Shown here in pieces: positions 44,801 to 55,857 of a DNA stretch of 64,000 bases (position 1 is the stretch's first letter; the number at the start of each line of letters is the position of its first letter). The notes under the pieces were generated by a model. It ran no database searches. It was given only the letters and a program-made list of their open reading frames with translations, and was not told the DNA's origin. The stretch covers positions 806,001 to 870,000 of the forward strand of contig CALSFV010000652.1 in NCBI GenBank assembly GCA_943737045.1. The letters run 5' to 3'. A program made the translations under genes and the position numbers. Source of the DNA: Parapristionchus giblindavisi. Its lineage: Eukaryota > Nematoda > Chromadorea > Rhabditida > Diplogasteridae.

Positions 44801-46980
44801 TTTAGCGCTATCGATCAAGCTTCGTCTTTGATTTCGGCCAATGCTCGTTCTTTCACTCGAGGAGTCATAGTTCTTATGAGCAAATCTTTCGAGTGAGTAC
44901 CAATCTCTTTATCAATCTTACTACAATTTCACTTACAAGCAGTCGTAAATGTAAATTATAACAGTATTCCGAAAAAAGAGAATCATCAAAAGAGAATAAG
45001 ATCAATTTTGCAAAATATAGCATATAGTAATCCTACTAAACAGTTACAGTTAAACACACTTTGCTTCTTAAGATTAGATAAGCAGTGTTCCTAGTAAATC
45101 TCGCGCATTAGCTAACAATAAGACATTTGAGTAATAATTGCATCGTTTAGTCAATTGGATGCAGTGAACATTCAGGAGGCCTCAGAGTCCTTCAAGGACG
45201 ACGGAGGAGTCCTCATTACTATAGGTATGCCGTCACTTTTATGCAATATTCAGTACCGCCCGATCTCCTCATATTTTCTCGCACAGCCCTGAGACAGACA
45301 GACAAACAAACAGACGGTCATTTTATAGCCTATAGTAAAAAAAGTATAGTATAGCCATGTACCGAGGGAAGTTTGATCATATTTGCTGCAGATTATTCTA
45401 AAGGAAAACTTGCCGGATTGGAACAAATTGCTTCGTTTTTTTTTTTACTATCTCAATTTCAACAACGATCCTGATTCTCTACCAAAAGAATCACTTCTCG
45501 CCCTTTGCGATGGTACTCATATTTGTTCTTTATTTTTATTGTAATATATTTGCAGATAAAAAAACTAGCATTTATAAACAATGATAGTTTGTTACATTGT
45601 GAATATGGGAAACAATATCAAACATTCATTTATTTAAAAAAAATAATAAAATTGCAGCCAACTGCTTCTGCACCGAGGGTTTGACTCCTTATGATACAAA
45701 CAATGTCCGAAAGACACCTGAAGGTTTGATACCTTTTTGTCTTCTCTTCATTTTCAAAGTCTTCCTTCAAAATTAATACCATCTTAAATGCCTGGCTAAA
45801 CAACCATGCAATCTTTTTATTTTAAAGATTCCTTGAATATCTGTTTATTTGGTGCATACACAATTAATTTACAACACAATATCGGAGAGATTACCCACTC
45901 TTATCAATAGGACATCCTAATTAATAAATATTCATTTATTATATTTAATATTTAGATATTTTAAGAAATATTTTAAGGTTGCTACCATCCTTCTGTTGGT
46001 TCAGCTGTTTTCGCTGCGGCAGACAACAACTGCCAGAAGGAAAAGGGTTTCATAGCCACAAGTCACGATTCCACCAAGGACTTTTTCCTGCAGTCGCGTA
46101 TGTTATTTGTCAGTCAAATCAGGACTTCCTCTGTTCAAAAGCCACACAGTAATTTCGCGCTCGCTTCTTTTTTCGATTCGTTTCGGAGCTTTTGAGTTCC
46201 AGACTGGAAGAAGTTAATCACTAAAAAAGAATACGAACATCGTTGCACATATTTTGTACATCTACTCGGCAAACTGTCATTCTTTGTAACATATTTTCTT
46301 CAGTGTTTGCGCCAGGATCCAAATACTGGATAGGATACAAACGAGTGAATGGCCAATTCCAATGGGAAGACAAGGTGAGTCCATAACTATTCAGCTATAA
46401 GTTTAATTTCCTTTAATGAGAATAGGAAATCAGGGGATCATAACCAATTTTTTGTTAAAAATATATATATATATATATAAACTCCAAGGGAAAGATGAAT
46501 AACATTTATTTAAAATTAGTTTGTTGCAGTCATCCGAAGGAGCGTGCAATTGGGCGCCGGGATATCCGCGAAACAATCCCGGTGAAGACTGCGTTTACTC
46601 CAAACCGCTAGGATTCAATTCTCAGTGGTATTTTTATTCACTTATTATTTTTATTCACTTTTTATTTGCCATCATACCATTTGCTTCCTATATGAGACCA
46701 GTGAGAAGTATTGGCTCACCGCCAGCTATGTATGTAATTCCAACTCCGTTCTAGCAACGGTTTCTCATAGACTAAGAAAGCGAGAGGGCAGAGACTTTCA
46801 AATTTTAAAACGGGGAGCGCCTTCAAAAATTCGGTACAAGACCTAACAGCGGTTTTTTTTCTGCGAGTGTACTTATGCAATTTCAGTTACACCGAGAATT
46901 GTTCTGACCCCATGAATGCTTCGATGAGATACGTATGTCAGCTTAGACCATGCGATTCCACTTACGATTGCTTGCAGTGA
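41893..46980 (+). CDS. vWA-like plus C-type lectin domain protein with Thr/Pro mucin linker (damaged or partial)
   Basis: Exons: 41893-about 42968 (N-part ELAQCKKGQGYHMHPNG, then the linker), 44089-44187, 44567-44658, 44806-44892, 45151-45224, 45392-45512, 45658-45723, 45978-46097, 46304-46374, 46530-46627 and 46887-46980. Order: short Cys-containing N-part, (TTSTTTPST)n linker, vWA-like domain (VATIAFAEKVEIVTDF, GGKAKTMT, RGVIVLMSKSF, DDGGVLITI), CxC turn (ANCFCTEG), then a C-type lectin domain (GCYHPSVGSAVFAAADNNC, YWIGYKR, GEDCVYSK, NCSDPMNASMRYVCQ) and a short tail ending CLQ. Such secreted vWA/CLEC proteins are a nematode-expanded family linked to intestinal and immune functions. Oddities: no signal-peptide exon found; the first vWA strand with the DxSxS metal site is absent where a mariner copy sits; and an 11-T run in exon 45392-45512 shifts the frame by one. 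Confidence 0.75.
42040..42955 (+). repeat. 27-bp coding minisatellite (about 34 units)
   Basis: The unit 'ccatctaccacaacatctac' plus 'tacaact' repeats with only rare substitutions (an ACTAGAACT unit near 42210, ACATCAACT near 42533). Read on the plus strand it gives TTSTTTPST nonapeptides, a probable O-glycosylated stalk. The array stays in frame throughout. The open Val/Asp and Cys/Arg/Ser frames on the minus strand are mirror products of the repeat. Confidence 0.95.
42972..43794 (+). mobile_element. Mariner-like DNA transposon, internally deleted and decayed
   Basis: Terminal inverted repeats CAGGGTGTCCAAAAAGTATT at 42972, mirrored at 43794, flanked by TA on both sides (42970-42971 and 43795-43796). 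Pieces of a transposase catalytic domain can be read on the plus strand in several frames: SVMVLAGVCLTAKSPLVLVD, then CDLNPWT or PEPLDFNV, then RKTWEKGGQWRP. The order and wording recall the DDD-type mariner/Tc1 core. The N-terminal DNA-binding half is missing and frames are broken. It lies immediately after the linker exon of the lectin gene, and its TA lies in a GTAC that could serve as that exon's donor. Confidence 0.88.
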
Positions 46981-47477
46981 ATGACAGTTTTTGTTGTTTT
47001 GTCAATGTTGTTTGCATTTGTCATGATGTTAAAGAATGATGAAATCGTTGATATGAACGTGTTATACCTATTCATTTGCACAGTGTTCAATCAATGTGAA
47101 CTTTCAAAACTCCAGACCAAAGGATTGATTGATTTCAATCCTATTGAAGGTTCAAAGTAAGTTTTATCAGATAACATGGCAACGAAATGGTTTGGAAAAC
47201 AGCGTTTCCAGACGCAAGTCAATGTCAAAACTATGGTTTGGTGCTGTGCGGAATACGCGAAAAATAAGCACGATCTCTAGATGTATCTATCAAGCTATGA
47301 AGAACGGCCAGTACGATTACGCAGCTGACTGATAAACTCCCTTCTGACCTGCAACAACTAATGATTGCTATTCATTGTCAGACAAAGACGAGGGGGGAAC
47401 CAACCTAGCATGTCCATAAATGTGAGCTTGTCGTTGTCACCTGAAGTAATATTGATTATTTAGACAATGCTAAGACA
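46981..47477. other. Intergenic stretch, nothing recognised
   Basis: No gene called. A short plus-strand stretch near 47165-47280 stays open (WFGKQRFQTQVNVKTMVW) but ends in a stop with no recognisable neighbours. It could be a transposase scrap. Confidence 0.4.
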
Positions 47478-47730
47478 ATGCATAGCGCCGCACCACGCCT
47501 GGGTTTTTTTCTCGATGAATAAAGAGTTAAAAATTATGTGTATAGTAGTGATCGCTTACCTGTTTGGGAGGCTAAATTATGCCATAGTATTCAGACACAT
47601 CCAAAAATTTGGTTACTATGGCATATTTTAGCCTCCCAAATAGGTAAGCGATCGCTACTATAAACATAATTTTTAACTCTTTATTCATCGAGAACCCCAG
47701 GCGTAGTGGGGCGTGGTGCGGCGCTATACC
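47478..47730. mobile_element. 250-bp fold-back MITE
   Basis: Left 'atagcgccgcaccacgcctg' (47482) is mirrored by 'ggcgtggtgcggcgctata' at 47708-47730, and inner arms 'taaagagttaaaaattatgt' and 'agcctcccaaataggtaagc' also mirror. The target duplication is not certain; TA is possible. It lies just downstream of the CMTR1-like gene's stop. Confidence 0.8.
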
Positions 47731-47800
47731 GTGTGGAGCCTGTTGAAAAGACTTACGTGCACCACTGTAGTTCTCGTATCAGGTTCAGGTTTAGAATGAA

Positions 47801-50800
47801 TTAATATAGATTCGAAAATTCGTTCTGAAAGTTGTCTGGAAATTAAATCTACTCACCATCGACAATGCGTAGGGTTCCTGTAGATCCTTTGGTTACGAAT
47901 GAGTCCTGTAACATGAGGAATTTTTGTAAAAAAATTTTTTTTTCGTTGTACATACCCCCCAACATGCCCAAATAAAAGCCTACAATGCTGAAACAACCTC
48001 TGATATTTCTTCGGAGACATACTTTAGCGACGCGTAAAGAGCATGATTTTTATTTAAAAAAAGTGTATACACTTCGCATCGAGCCAAGAAGCAATTTCTT
48101 TGCAAATGTTCCATATTATTTATGTAGAAAAAACATTAAAAATACTAAAACTGGGCCTTACCACCCAATTCTCGTTCATCCTTTCATATTCAGCCACTGT
48201 GAAGGAAGCTTCTCTCCCATGGACCGTCTGAATTTATCACAGAATTTATTATATTTGACAATAATTATAATAATATTATCATTAGTATATTATTATGACA
48301 CTTACCATCCTACAAACTTCCTCCATCTTTCGTGCCGCTTGCATTCTTTCTTGGAAGGGCAACTTCGAGACATCATCACCGAACAAAACAGCGACATCGA
48401 GGATATGAATACGTACGGTGTTGTTCTGCTGACAATGAAGTGATATAATTAATTTATCGAATTCTCTTTAAAATATTGAGCATCTTTTAACGCTCGTAAA
48501 CCATACTGAATAAGTGAATCTAAGTTTAATTTCACATGTTTTTATGTTTTATGCAACAAATTGTGGTACATTCACAATTTTGCAGTATATCAAATTTGAC
48601 CCACTTTTATAACCTCTCCGAGCACAATTGAATTTGGTGGCAAGCACGACAGTACTGGTCTATTGCCGTACTCCTTCCGAATGTTGCAAAACCGTCCCCT
48701 TTCACGCGTCATCATCACAGGCATCTGTAAGAAGTTTCACAGAATTTTTTTTTAAACAATCGTAACCCTACGTAGATAAGTATATGAAGGTCCGAGTAAT
48801 TCTCTTCAGTTAACGGCGTACGAGCCACACTCGAGTTGCTTACGATAAAGCGAGGATAATTCGATGTTAGTTGATGCTGCAATGGTAAAATAGTAGTCAA
48901 CACTTGTAAATATTTTCAGGTTGCATTTGATAGGGGAGATTCTTCTCATGCATCAGAAATGGTAAAACAAAGATATCTTACAGTAACCCATAGTGATTTG
49001 TCTTTGATGAATTCCCGAAGAGATCTTCGACTAATATGATAGATACGAGTTTCCAGGCAGATGTCGATTCTTCGCTGCAAAATTTTTTTTTAATTTAATT
49101 TTTTTTTAAATTAAATTTTCTTTAAAAAAAGCATTTCTCGCTTTCAGTCTATTTTGAAACTCGTTATCTCTTTTCATGGACTCATATTTTAGCAAAGAAA
49201 AAACATCAATCTGCAATCAATGCAAATACAATACATGCGTGTCATATGGTAAGATATAAAAGTGAACCTCATTGATATCAGAGTACTTTCTCAATACTTC
49301 TCTAGGATCACCCCGACTTCTATCGTTGTAAACCTTCACACCATCCTCTTCAGTCATAAACGGAATCATATAGAAGGGCTGACAGATTTCCAAGCATTCG
49401 TCCTGAATTATTTTGATGAAAATTGAAAATATTAAATAAAAATTTATTATGGATGGTTCGAAATGATATGATGGTTTTATAATAATTTGAGATCATATTG
49501 TTTTCGCTACCCAGTGTGTGAACTCCATGTCCTCATCTTCTGCCATTCTCAAATACATCTCCAGTGCTTGAATTTGCCGTTTAGCAAACCTGTAAAATCA
49601 ATAGTTGAAGGAATAAATATGAATAAATTTGCCCAATATTTATCTGCGGTTTATCGGGAAATTTAAATCACCGATCAGGTTGTGCGAGATTGAACATATT
49701 GCAGAAAAACTCATTACTCCATATCGATTTTTAGTGAGAAAAATGAGTAAATAAAGCCAAAATGATTTTTTGCTAAATCTCATCTATTATTTTGTTCTCT
49801 GAAACCCGTTACCATTCATTGGATTCCCTGTAGGACGAGTAGAATTCATCCTGTTCAATTATATCATCTGATAACAATCGAACGAGTTTCTTCCCGCTCT
49901 GTAAAACACTGAATTGTAAGTTCTATCAAAGAGAGAATGAGAAGGCGAGAGTTAGAGCGATTTTTATAATAATATGTATAATATTCAAATTATGTAAACT
50001 GCTCAAATCGTCTTTAAAAACTACAATATACTTGCCTGATTGTCCAGTGCTTCTTTGAGAAGTTCTTTAACAAGCCCGGCTTCTTTTAGACGCAAACCGT
50101 CACAAATTATGAATCTGATTTTTAATCAATAAAATAATTTTTCAAAGTCGATTTCTCGAACCTTCTATCGGAGCTTGCTTTAACAGTATTTGGCTGAAAG
50201 ATTGCGATTCGATTAAAGACGATATGAGCCAGGTAGATAACATCTTAAATAAGTAAATAAATAATTTTTTGAATAATTTTCTCAGTTTCCATGCTTACCT
50301 GCAGTCAGTGATTGTATGGTATGCTTTACCGTGATGACTGCACGCCCTCCTTCTCTCACAATTGAAGATGCTACGAGGAGTTGATTGACGCACGATAGGA
50401 TTGTCGAGTGCTCCTCAAACACCAATTACATTATATTACATTTAAACAACTTTATCGGTACTATTTCATATATGAATTTCCTACATTACATGAGATGTTG
50501 AGGTACGGTTCCTTATTGTTAGCTTAAAGGGAGTGTAACATCTCTCAATGGTCTCTTCGAAGCGCAATGTTTTCTCGTTGTTCTTGTACAGAGAAATAGT
50601 GGGCACAATGTAGAGACCATTGAGTTTGGTAGTGCTCCCTTTAACGAACATTGGTCATTGCAAAAACTCAAGCGCACAATTATCGTCGCAATTATTGCTT
50701 GATTGCAACCGATAATTAATTCCCTACCATTTCATCCAGATTTCCTCTCATTTCCCTTCGCATCACACGATCGTACTCGTAGATCGTGCAGATGTTACTG

Positions 50801-53163
50801 TAAAATAGATCAACACCCTTGTTATGAGTGCCATTATTAACGTGTTCCTGAAAAACGAATAATAAAATGTCTATAGAATAGCGATAATACTTTGCGTTGA
50901 TGTTATTTTAGTGTTGTTAAAAAGACCCGAAAAAGGAGAATAAGCGAAAGAGAGCGTAATATTAGGAGAGCTTTGTTTGCATTTCATTTCTTTCTGTTTA
51001 GAGCACAAGCGTCTTTTCACCGCAGAAGACTGTCTGTCAAAAAGAAAAATTGTGAGGAAGCTGTTTAAAAATACTCACAATGTAGTTGTTTCTGGTTTCT
51101 GCATCACATAATTCAACATTTCTGCGTCGAGACTCTACAGCTGAATCGATCATAAGAGTAGAAACGAGGTGACAACCATACGTGACTGAAATGATTCTAA
51201 ATCTTTATCGGAACCTAGAATCGTCAGACTATTTTAAATCCTCCAAATGACAAAAAACCCCATTTTTTGTGTTAGTTCTCAGTGCAGGGGATCTTTAAAT
51301 CTCTATTGCATCGTTACATTTGCGTGACTACGCCGCAGCCGACGCGTCTCCGTCGTTTCGGCGGAGGTTACGGAATATGCACGTAAGGCAAATGTATCGA
51401 TGCCTATGGGACTCTTACGTCCAACAATTTGTTGATTGATGAAGCACTTCGCGTTGTAGAATCCTTTGCGGAGCAAGACATATTGACTAGTCGAAGGGAT
51501 GGTGTACGTATCCATCTAGATTTTTTCTTGATTTTTTTCTAAATGAACATATAATAAAAATAATTTATCTACGCCCGAGGCGCAACAGCAATTGAAAGAA
51601 ACAATAGGTATACTAGAATTAGATCAATACAGAGAAGATTGACATGCCCACTGCGTAAGTCGAGGGATTTTTGTATAAAGTGTCAGGTTCACTTTAAAAA
51701 CTGCGAGAAAAAAACGAACCTCAGCGAAGTAGAAAACGTCCTCATTTCGGCTAATATTTGTACCTTGTTGATCTATCCGAGTGGGTCGAATCATCTGTAA
51801 CAATATTATATTGATGTCAAGGAAAAGAAAAGATCGATTTATCGTACATCGAACAATCATTGGATAATGATTCGAACCATTCAACGGCGATTATGGCCGA
51901 ATGAGGTATTTTTGTTCTTATTCTTTCTTGTCATAGTTTTTGTTTCTCTTTAATCTAGTTCGTCCGCTAAAATCATGCCAAAATATTGCGTTTCTGCAAA
52001 CTTAAGTTGAATCATAATTCAAAGGAAACGCAGAGCCGAAGTGCAAACCGGGAAATAGTAAATCAGAATTAGAAATCAAGAATTAGAAATCAACTATTTA
52101 TTCATTTACAAGTCAGCATGATTTCATGAAAACGCAATATTTTGGCATGATTCTCGCGGACTAATCAGCCGTATTCAAGAACAACGGGAAAACCGTTTTC
52201 CTGGAAAATATGACGTCATTAGCGTAGGAGGAGGATTTTTGGAAAACGCCTCCGCCTACGCTAATGACGTGACATTTTCACGGAAAGCCGTTCATGCATA
52301 CGGCCACAGATTAGAAGGAAAGAAAAAATATGAAACGAAAGAATAAGAGCAAAAATGCCTCATTCGGTCATAATCGCCTTTGATTGGCTAGAATTGTTCA
52401 GAATGGTTCAATGATCCAATGATTTTTCAATTTTTTTTACCATAAACGCTCGCTTTTTAATACTCGCCGTGCTGACCTAACCCTTTTCCTGAAAAGAAAG
52501 CGCAAGAGCATGGCGAGATCGTATTGTTTCATATTAACTGTTTGATGGTAAATCCACTAACCTCTGCGCGTTCTTCAGTCTCCCCCGTCAAAAGGAAGTT
52601 GCAAGCTCGATCCAGACTGGCCAATTCTAGTGGATTCACTGTACGAAAAAGGACGTTTCTGAATAACAACATACATATTTTATTCGAAATGCGAATCAAT
52701 TTACTTTCTCAAAGGGTCATGCTGATGTGAGCGATATTTGGCTGCCTCATAACCGTCTTCGTCCGAACCAAGAGTCTGCAAATCAATGGGATATCAATGA
52801 AAAATAAATAATTGAATTTTGGGAATTTTTTTTTAAATCCAAAATACCTTTTTAAGATCATTTAGACGCTGAAGAGAATCATTGTCGGCGTGGAGACGCT
52901 GATTCGATGGATAGTTCTGGCAATTTACATATGAACAAAAGCATGTTTTAATTATTGAAATCATATGAAATCAAAAATCAAAAAAATCAGAAAGGGTATT
53001 GAAACTTATCTTTCGTAATAAAAGTATCTCAATAATTCAAAGAAACATTATGAACCTCTCCAAAAGTCGGTCGAATCTCCCCAGATACGAGCTTTTCAAA
53101 GAACTCTTGCCTTCTATTTTGCGAAGCCGATAACCATTTCGGATTCGCTTCGACTCGCCGCAT
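47801..53163 (-). CDS. CMTR1-like cap methyltransferase homologue, apparently catalytically dead, 633 residues
   Basis: Twenty-one exons: 53056-53163, 52848-52916, 52705-52775, 52562-52658, 51720-51794, 51419-51515, 51079-51185, 50728-50847, 50299-50413, 50162-50243, 50036-50114, 49813-49898, 49511-49589, 49268-49402, 48982-49074, 48772-48876, 48614-48724, 48306-48428, 48162-48227, 47857-47905 and 47801-47835. They total 1902 bases with every phase matching and no internal stop. Recognised by its RrmJ-type core (EDVFYFAE, SQYVLLRKGFYNAK, HNKGVDLF, SIVREGGRAVITVKHT, IAIFQPNT, RFIICDGLRLKEAG, SNEWFAKRQIQALEMYL) and guanylyltransferase-like C-part (VRIHILDVAVLFGDDV, RMQAARKM). Human CMTR1 (835 residues) methylates the cap-1 ribose in the nucleus. 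Here its GPGGFSEY site reads IPSTSQY, MADGGFSVE reads YSNICTIYE, and the RAAMK lysine has no clear match, while the VKHT lysine and SNE glutamate remain. One donor (after 50036) is GC. No G-patch or WW domain is seen. Confidence 0.85.
50525..50650. mobile_element. Hairpin element, copy 3 of the six-copy family
   Basis: 'aaagggagtgtaacatctct' mirrors 'gagtttggtagtgctccctt'. Intronic in the CMTR1-like gene, between exons 50299-50413 and 50728-50847. Confidence 0.8.
51880..52392. mobile_element. Nested fold-back elements in an intron of the CMTR1-like gene
   Basis: The outer palindrome ('ggcgattatggccgaatgag' mirrored near 52358-52378; 'catgccaaaatattgcg' mirrored near 52132-52152) encloses a second one at about 52165-52312 ('gacgtcattagcgtaggagg' and its mirror). 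The equivalent intron of the inverted pseudogene copy (59636-59942) is about 307 bases against 767 here and lacks both, so they arrived after the duplication. Confidence 0.85.
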
Positions 53164-53169
53164 TTTTGA

Positions 53170-53210
53170 CTAGAAATGAAAGCAAAACATAATATAACCC
53201 TCTTTTATAC
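53170..53210 (-). promoter_or_regulatory. Core promoter of the CMTR1-like gene: TATA box and AG just before the ATG
   Basis: On the minus strand TATAAAAGAGGGT (TATAAAA at 53203-53209) lies 40 bases upstream of the ATG. TTTCTAG ends at 53170, six bases before the ATG, and could be a spliced-leader acceptor or the initiation region. The same layout, TATAAAA 44 bases upstream and CCTAG next to CAAAAATG, is conserved in the inverted copy at 58922-58968. Confidence 0.6.
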
Positions 53211-53739
53211 GTTGTCGTTATCAATTCATATCAGTCACGTTATCATGTTTGCTGCGTAAAAGAATAAATGACATAGTATGAGTAATTTTATTTCATTGGT
53301 CAAATTTTACGAGTTTTAAAGCCCAAGATCGGAAGAATCGCTTTTCTTGTCATTTAATAGCGTTATCACGATAGTGATCGTAAAATACTTATTTAACATG
53401 GTACATCTTCGCAGAACTTTCCTGTTTATTAATTTATTCATGTTCAATTGGTTTGTCAACCTATATAATTTGATTGTTATTTACCACCAACGTTTTATGG
53501 AAGGGTAAAAATAGTAAATATATCTTATTTTTATCGTTTTCAAAAAGCGCACCAGTTGCCTATGGTGTGTCAGATCAAAAGCGATCAATACGCAAATTTA
53601 GCGGGGAAAAAGATGTTTACGAGAACAAATTTTGCAATCTTTCTGTCTTCTCAGTATCAGTTTATTCACGAAAATATTCGCTTAAGTCTTCTTTTAAGGA
53701 AAAAAATCTTTATCAATATTATGCTATTATACTTTAGAA

Positions 53740-53985
53740 TAGTGTGATAACAGTGTCCGAAAGGGTCACGCAATGAAATTACAAAGATGAGTAATTCTGA
53801 AAGAACGTGATAAGATACAACTGATAACGATTTGGGATGATTTCTGAGAAAAGTATTGAAAAGAAAAGAAAGAGGCGAGAGAGAGTGTGAAAAGCGAGGT
53901 GCTCTGCACATCTTTTCTTTTCGTCAATTTTGAAAGTAACTTTGGTTTGCCGTGATTGATATTCATCAACTAGAGCGCACTAAAA
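53740..53985. repeat. Upstream flank block, left arm of the large inverted duplication
   Basis: The sequence marked by 'agatgagtaattctgaaaga' and 'acgtgataagatacaactga' occurs here in plus orientation. It recurs inverted at about 57765-57990 and again in plus orientation at about 54300-54670. The first pair places the outer limits of the gene duplication well upstream of both start codons. Confidence 0.75.
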
Positions 53986-54081
53986 ACTGTATATGCAAAT
54001 GTCAATTAGATTCTGATCATTTACGCAATATATCTATTTTGAATCTACCCATGCTCTCTTTCCTTCACACTCTCGTACACA

Positions 54082-54086
<5 letters not shown>

Positions 54087-54140
<54 letters not shown>
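54087..54140. repeat. (CT)n microsatellite
   Basis: About 54 bases of pure CT dinucleotide, with looser CT-rich flanks, in the gap upstream of the TIL gene. Confidence 0.95.
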
Positions 54141-54143
<3 letters not shown>

Positions 54144-54457
54144 CCCACACTGTCTGCCTGTCTCTCGCCTTCCTCTGTCTCTCTGATAGGCAGCGCGCTG
54201 CAGATGGGGTACCTGGACTTTTTGCCATTTTTATTTTACTTGTGCTTATGGTTAAGTTTTTACAATCGCACAAAGCCAACAAATTAAAATTAAAATAATT
54301 ATCGTCTCGCTACACGATTGCGAAGATGAGTATTTCTGAAAAAACGTGATAAGATGTTACTGATAAGTATTGGTGATGATGAGGTTCATACTCAAGAAAA
54401 GTTTAGAAAGGAAAAGAAAAAAGAGGCGAGAGTGCGTGTAAAAAGAGGAGAGTTCAT

Positions 54458-54583
54458 CTTTAAAGGGAGCGTGACCTTACTCTATGGTCTCTTCGACGAG
54501 CAATACTATCTCGTTGTTAGAGAACAGAGAAATAGTGTGCGCAATGAAGAGGAAATTGAGAGAGGTAACACTCCCTTTAAAGG
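54458..54583. mobile_element. Hairpin element, copy 4 of the six-copy family
   Basis: 'tttaaagggagcgtgacctt' mirrors 'gaggtaacactccctttaaa', with central 'ctcgttgttagagaacagag'. It is inserted within the 54300-54670 copy of the flank block, whose sequence resumes afterwards ('ttttcgtgattgacgttgat'). Confidence 0.8.
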
Positions 54584-54977
54584 AAAAACTTTCAAAATCT
54601 ACGAAAAAAAGATGAGCAGAGCAAATTCAACTTTAGTTTTTTCGTGATTGACGTTGATCAACTAGAGAACAATTTACACTGCCTGAAATATATGAAAAAC
54701 ATGAAATATATGGATATGCGAAATTCCATTGAAGTTTTCAAAATATTTTTTGGCATCAAATATATGATCAAATATAGATTTTAGATTGGAATAATTATTG
54801 TTTCTTTATGGGAAGAAGAATCATCATTTCGATGAATATTCCATTCTTTATTGTAAAAGATGTTAGTACAATGAATCGAAATGTTACTTGTCTGGGAAAT
54901 AATGATGTATATAATACCAGAAAGTATCATTATTTTTGCATCTTTATCGTTTTTCTTTCCTCCGAGTTACCTGAACC

Positions 54978-55690
54978 ATGAAGTGTTTCCTAGTAAGTTT
55001 AATGATTTACTTTTGACAAAAAAATTAAACTACAAGTTCATCTGAAACTTTACGCTTCGATGGAGATTTAAAAGAAAATTTGATTTAATGTTTTATTCTA
55101 ATGCAAATTCACTTTAAGATTCTGCTCATTGCTGTGGCATCCGTTGCTGTATACGGTACGATTTGTTCTCCTCTACTGTACAAATTTGTCTACATTTCAC
55201 CCCAAAATTGTTTTTTGGCAGATTCATCATCTATATTCCTTTAGCCGATTCTAGATAGCTAAATCGTGGATTGGTCCCATCAGAAAATAAGGATCATACT
55301 GCGAATAATCGATTTCCAATTGCAGCCGCTCAGGAATGCCCTGCAAACGAACAATGGCATGAATGCTTTAATCCATGCCGTGAAACGGAATGTGGAAAGG
55401 TCCTTAATAAATGTCCTGTTAATTCATTAAATCTTCGCTATTTAAGAGAAAAAATGCTCTGAATTCGCTAGCCTTGCTAGTAACGGTTAATCTATGATGA
55501 ATATTATAAATTTTAAATATTTTTATCTTAAATATCTTAAAATATTTATCAGGAATGGTTTTAGAGATTAGGATGTTACCTTTCAATGATATGCTTTCCC
55601 GGAAAATGTGCTTGCAAGAGAGAGTTCCGCCGTCACATCAACGGATCATGCGTCGCTCCAGCCGACTGTGGAGCACCCAATACACCATGA
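54978..55690 (+). CDS. Small secreted TIL-domain (trypsin-inhibitor-like) protein, 83 residues
   Basis: Four exons: 54978-54992, 55119-55155, 55326-55399 and 55565-55690, total 252 bases, phases matching. The start encodes MKCFLILLIAVASVAVYA, a clear signal peptide with probable cleavage just before AAQEC. The mature part is a single TIL domain with the expected ten cysteines: ECPANEQWHECFNPC, RETEC, LGC, MIC, FPGKCACK, NGSC and APADC. TIL proteins usually inhibit serine proteases through five disulfides. In nematodes, small one-domain forms are numerous and secreted. The protease-contacting loop between the fifth and sixth cysteines is YLSMI. Target unknown. The gene sits alone in the spacer of the inverted duplication and shows no damage. 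Exon 4 uses the acceptor TTTTAG at 55559-55564; using the earlier CAG would introduce a stop. Confidence 0.88.
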
Positions 55691-55857
55691 ACACTATTAT
55701 TAATTATTCAAAAAGAACTATTTCTGGACAAGAACTTATTGTGTTTGAATTCCTCTGCATATGATGTGATTGGATGATAAAGTATTATTAATATTTTCAT
55801 TCTTCGAGTTCTGTTTATTGCACTTGCATTTCCCGAAAGATTTCTCATAGATACATA

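Noticed and set aside
47985..48443. Plus-strand 152-codon frame
   Set aside because: Antisense shadow of three phased exons of the CMTR1-like gene.
53952..54287. Ser/Leu frame over the CT microsatellite
   Set aside because: Simple-repeat artefact.
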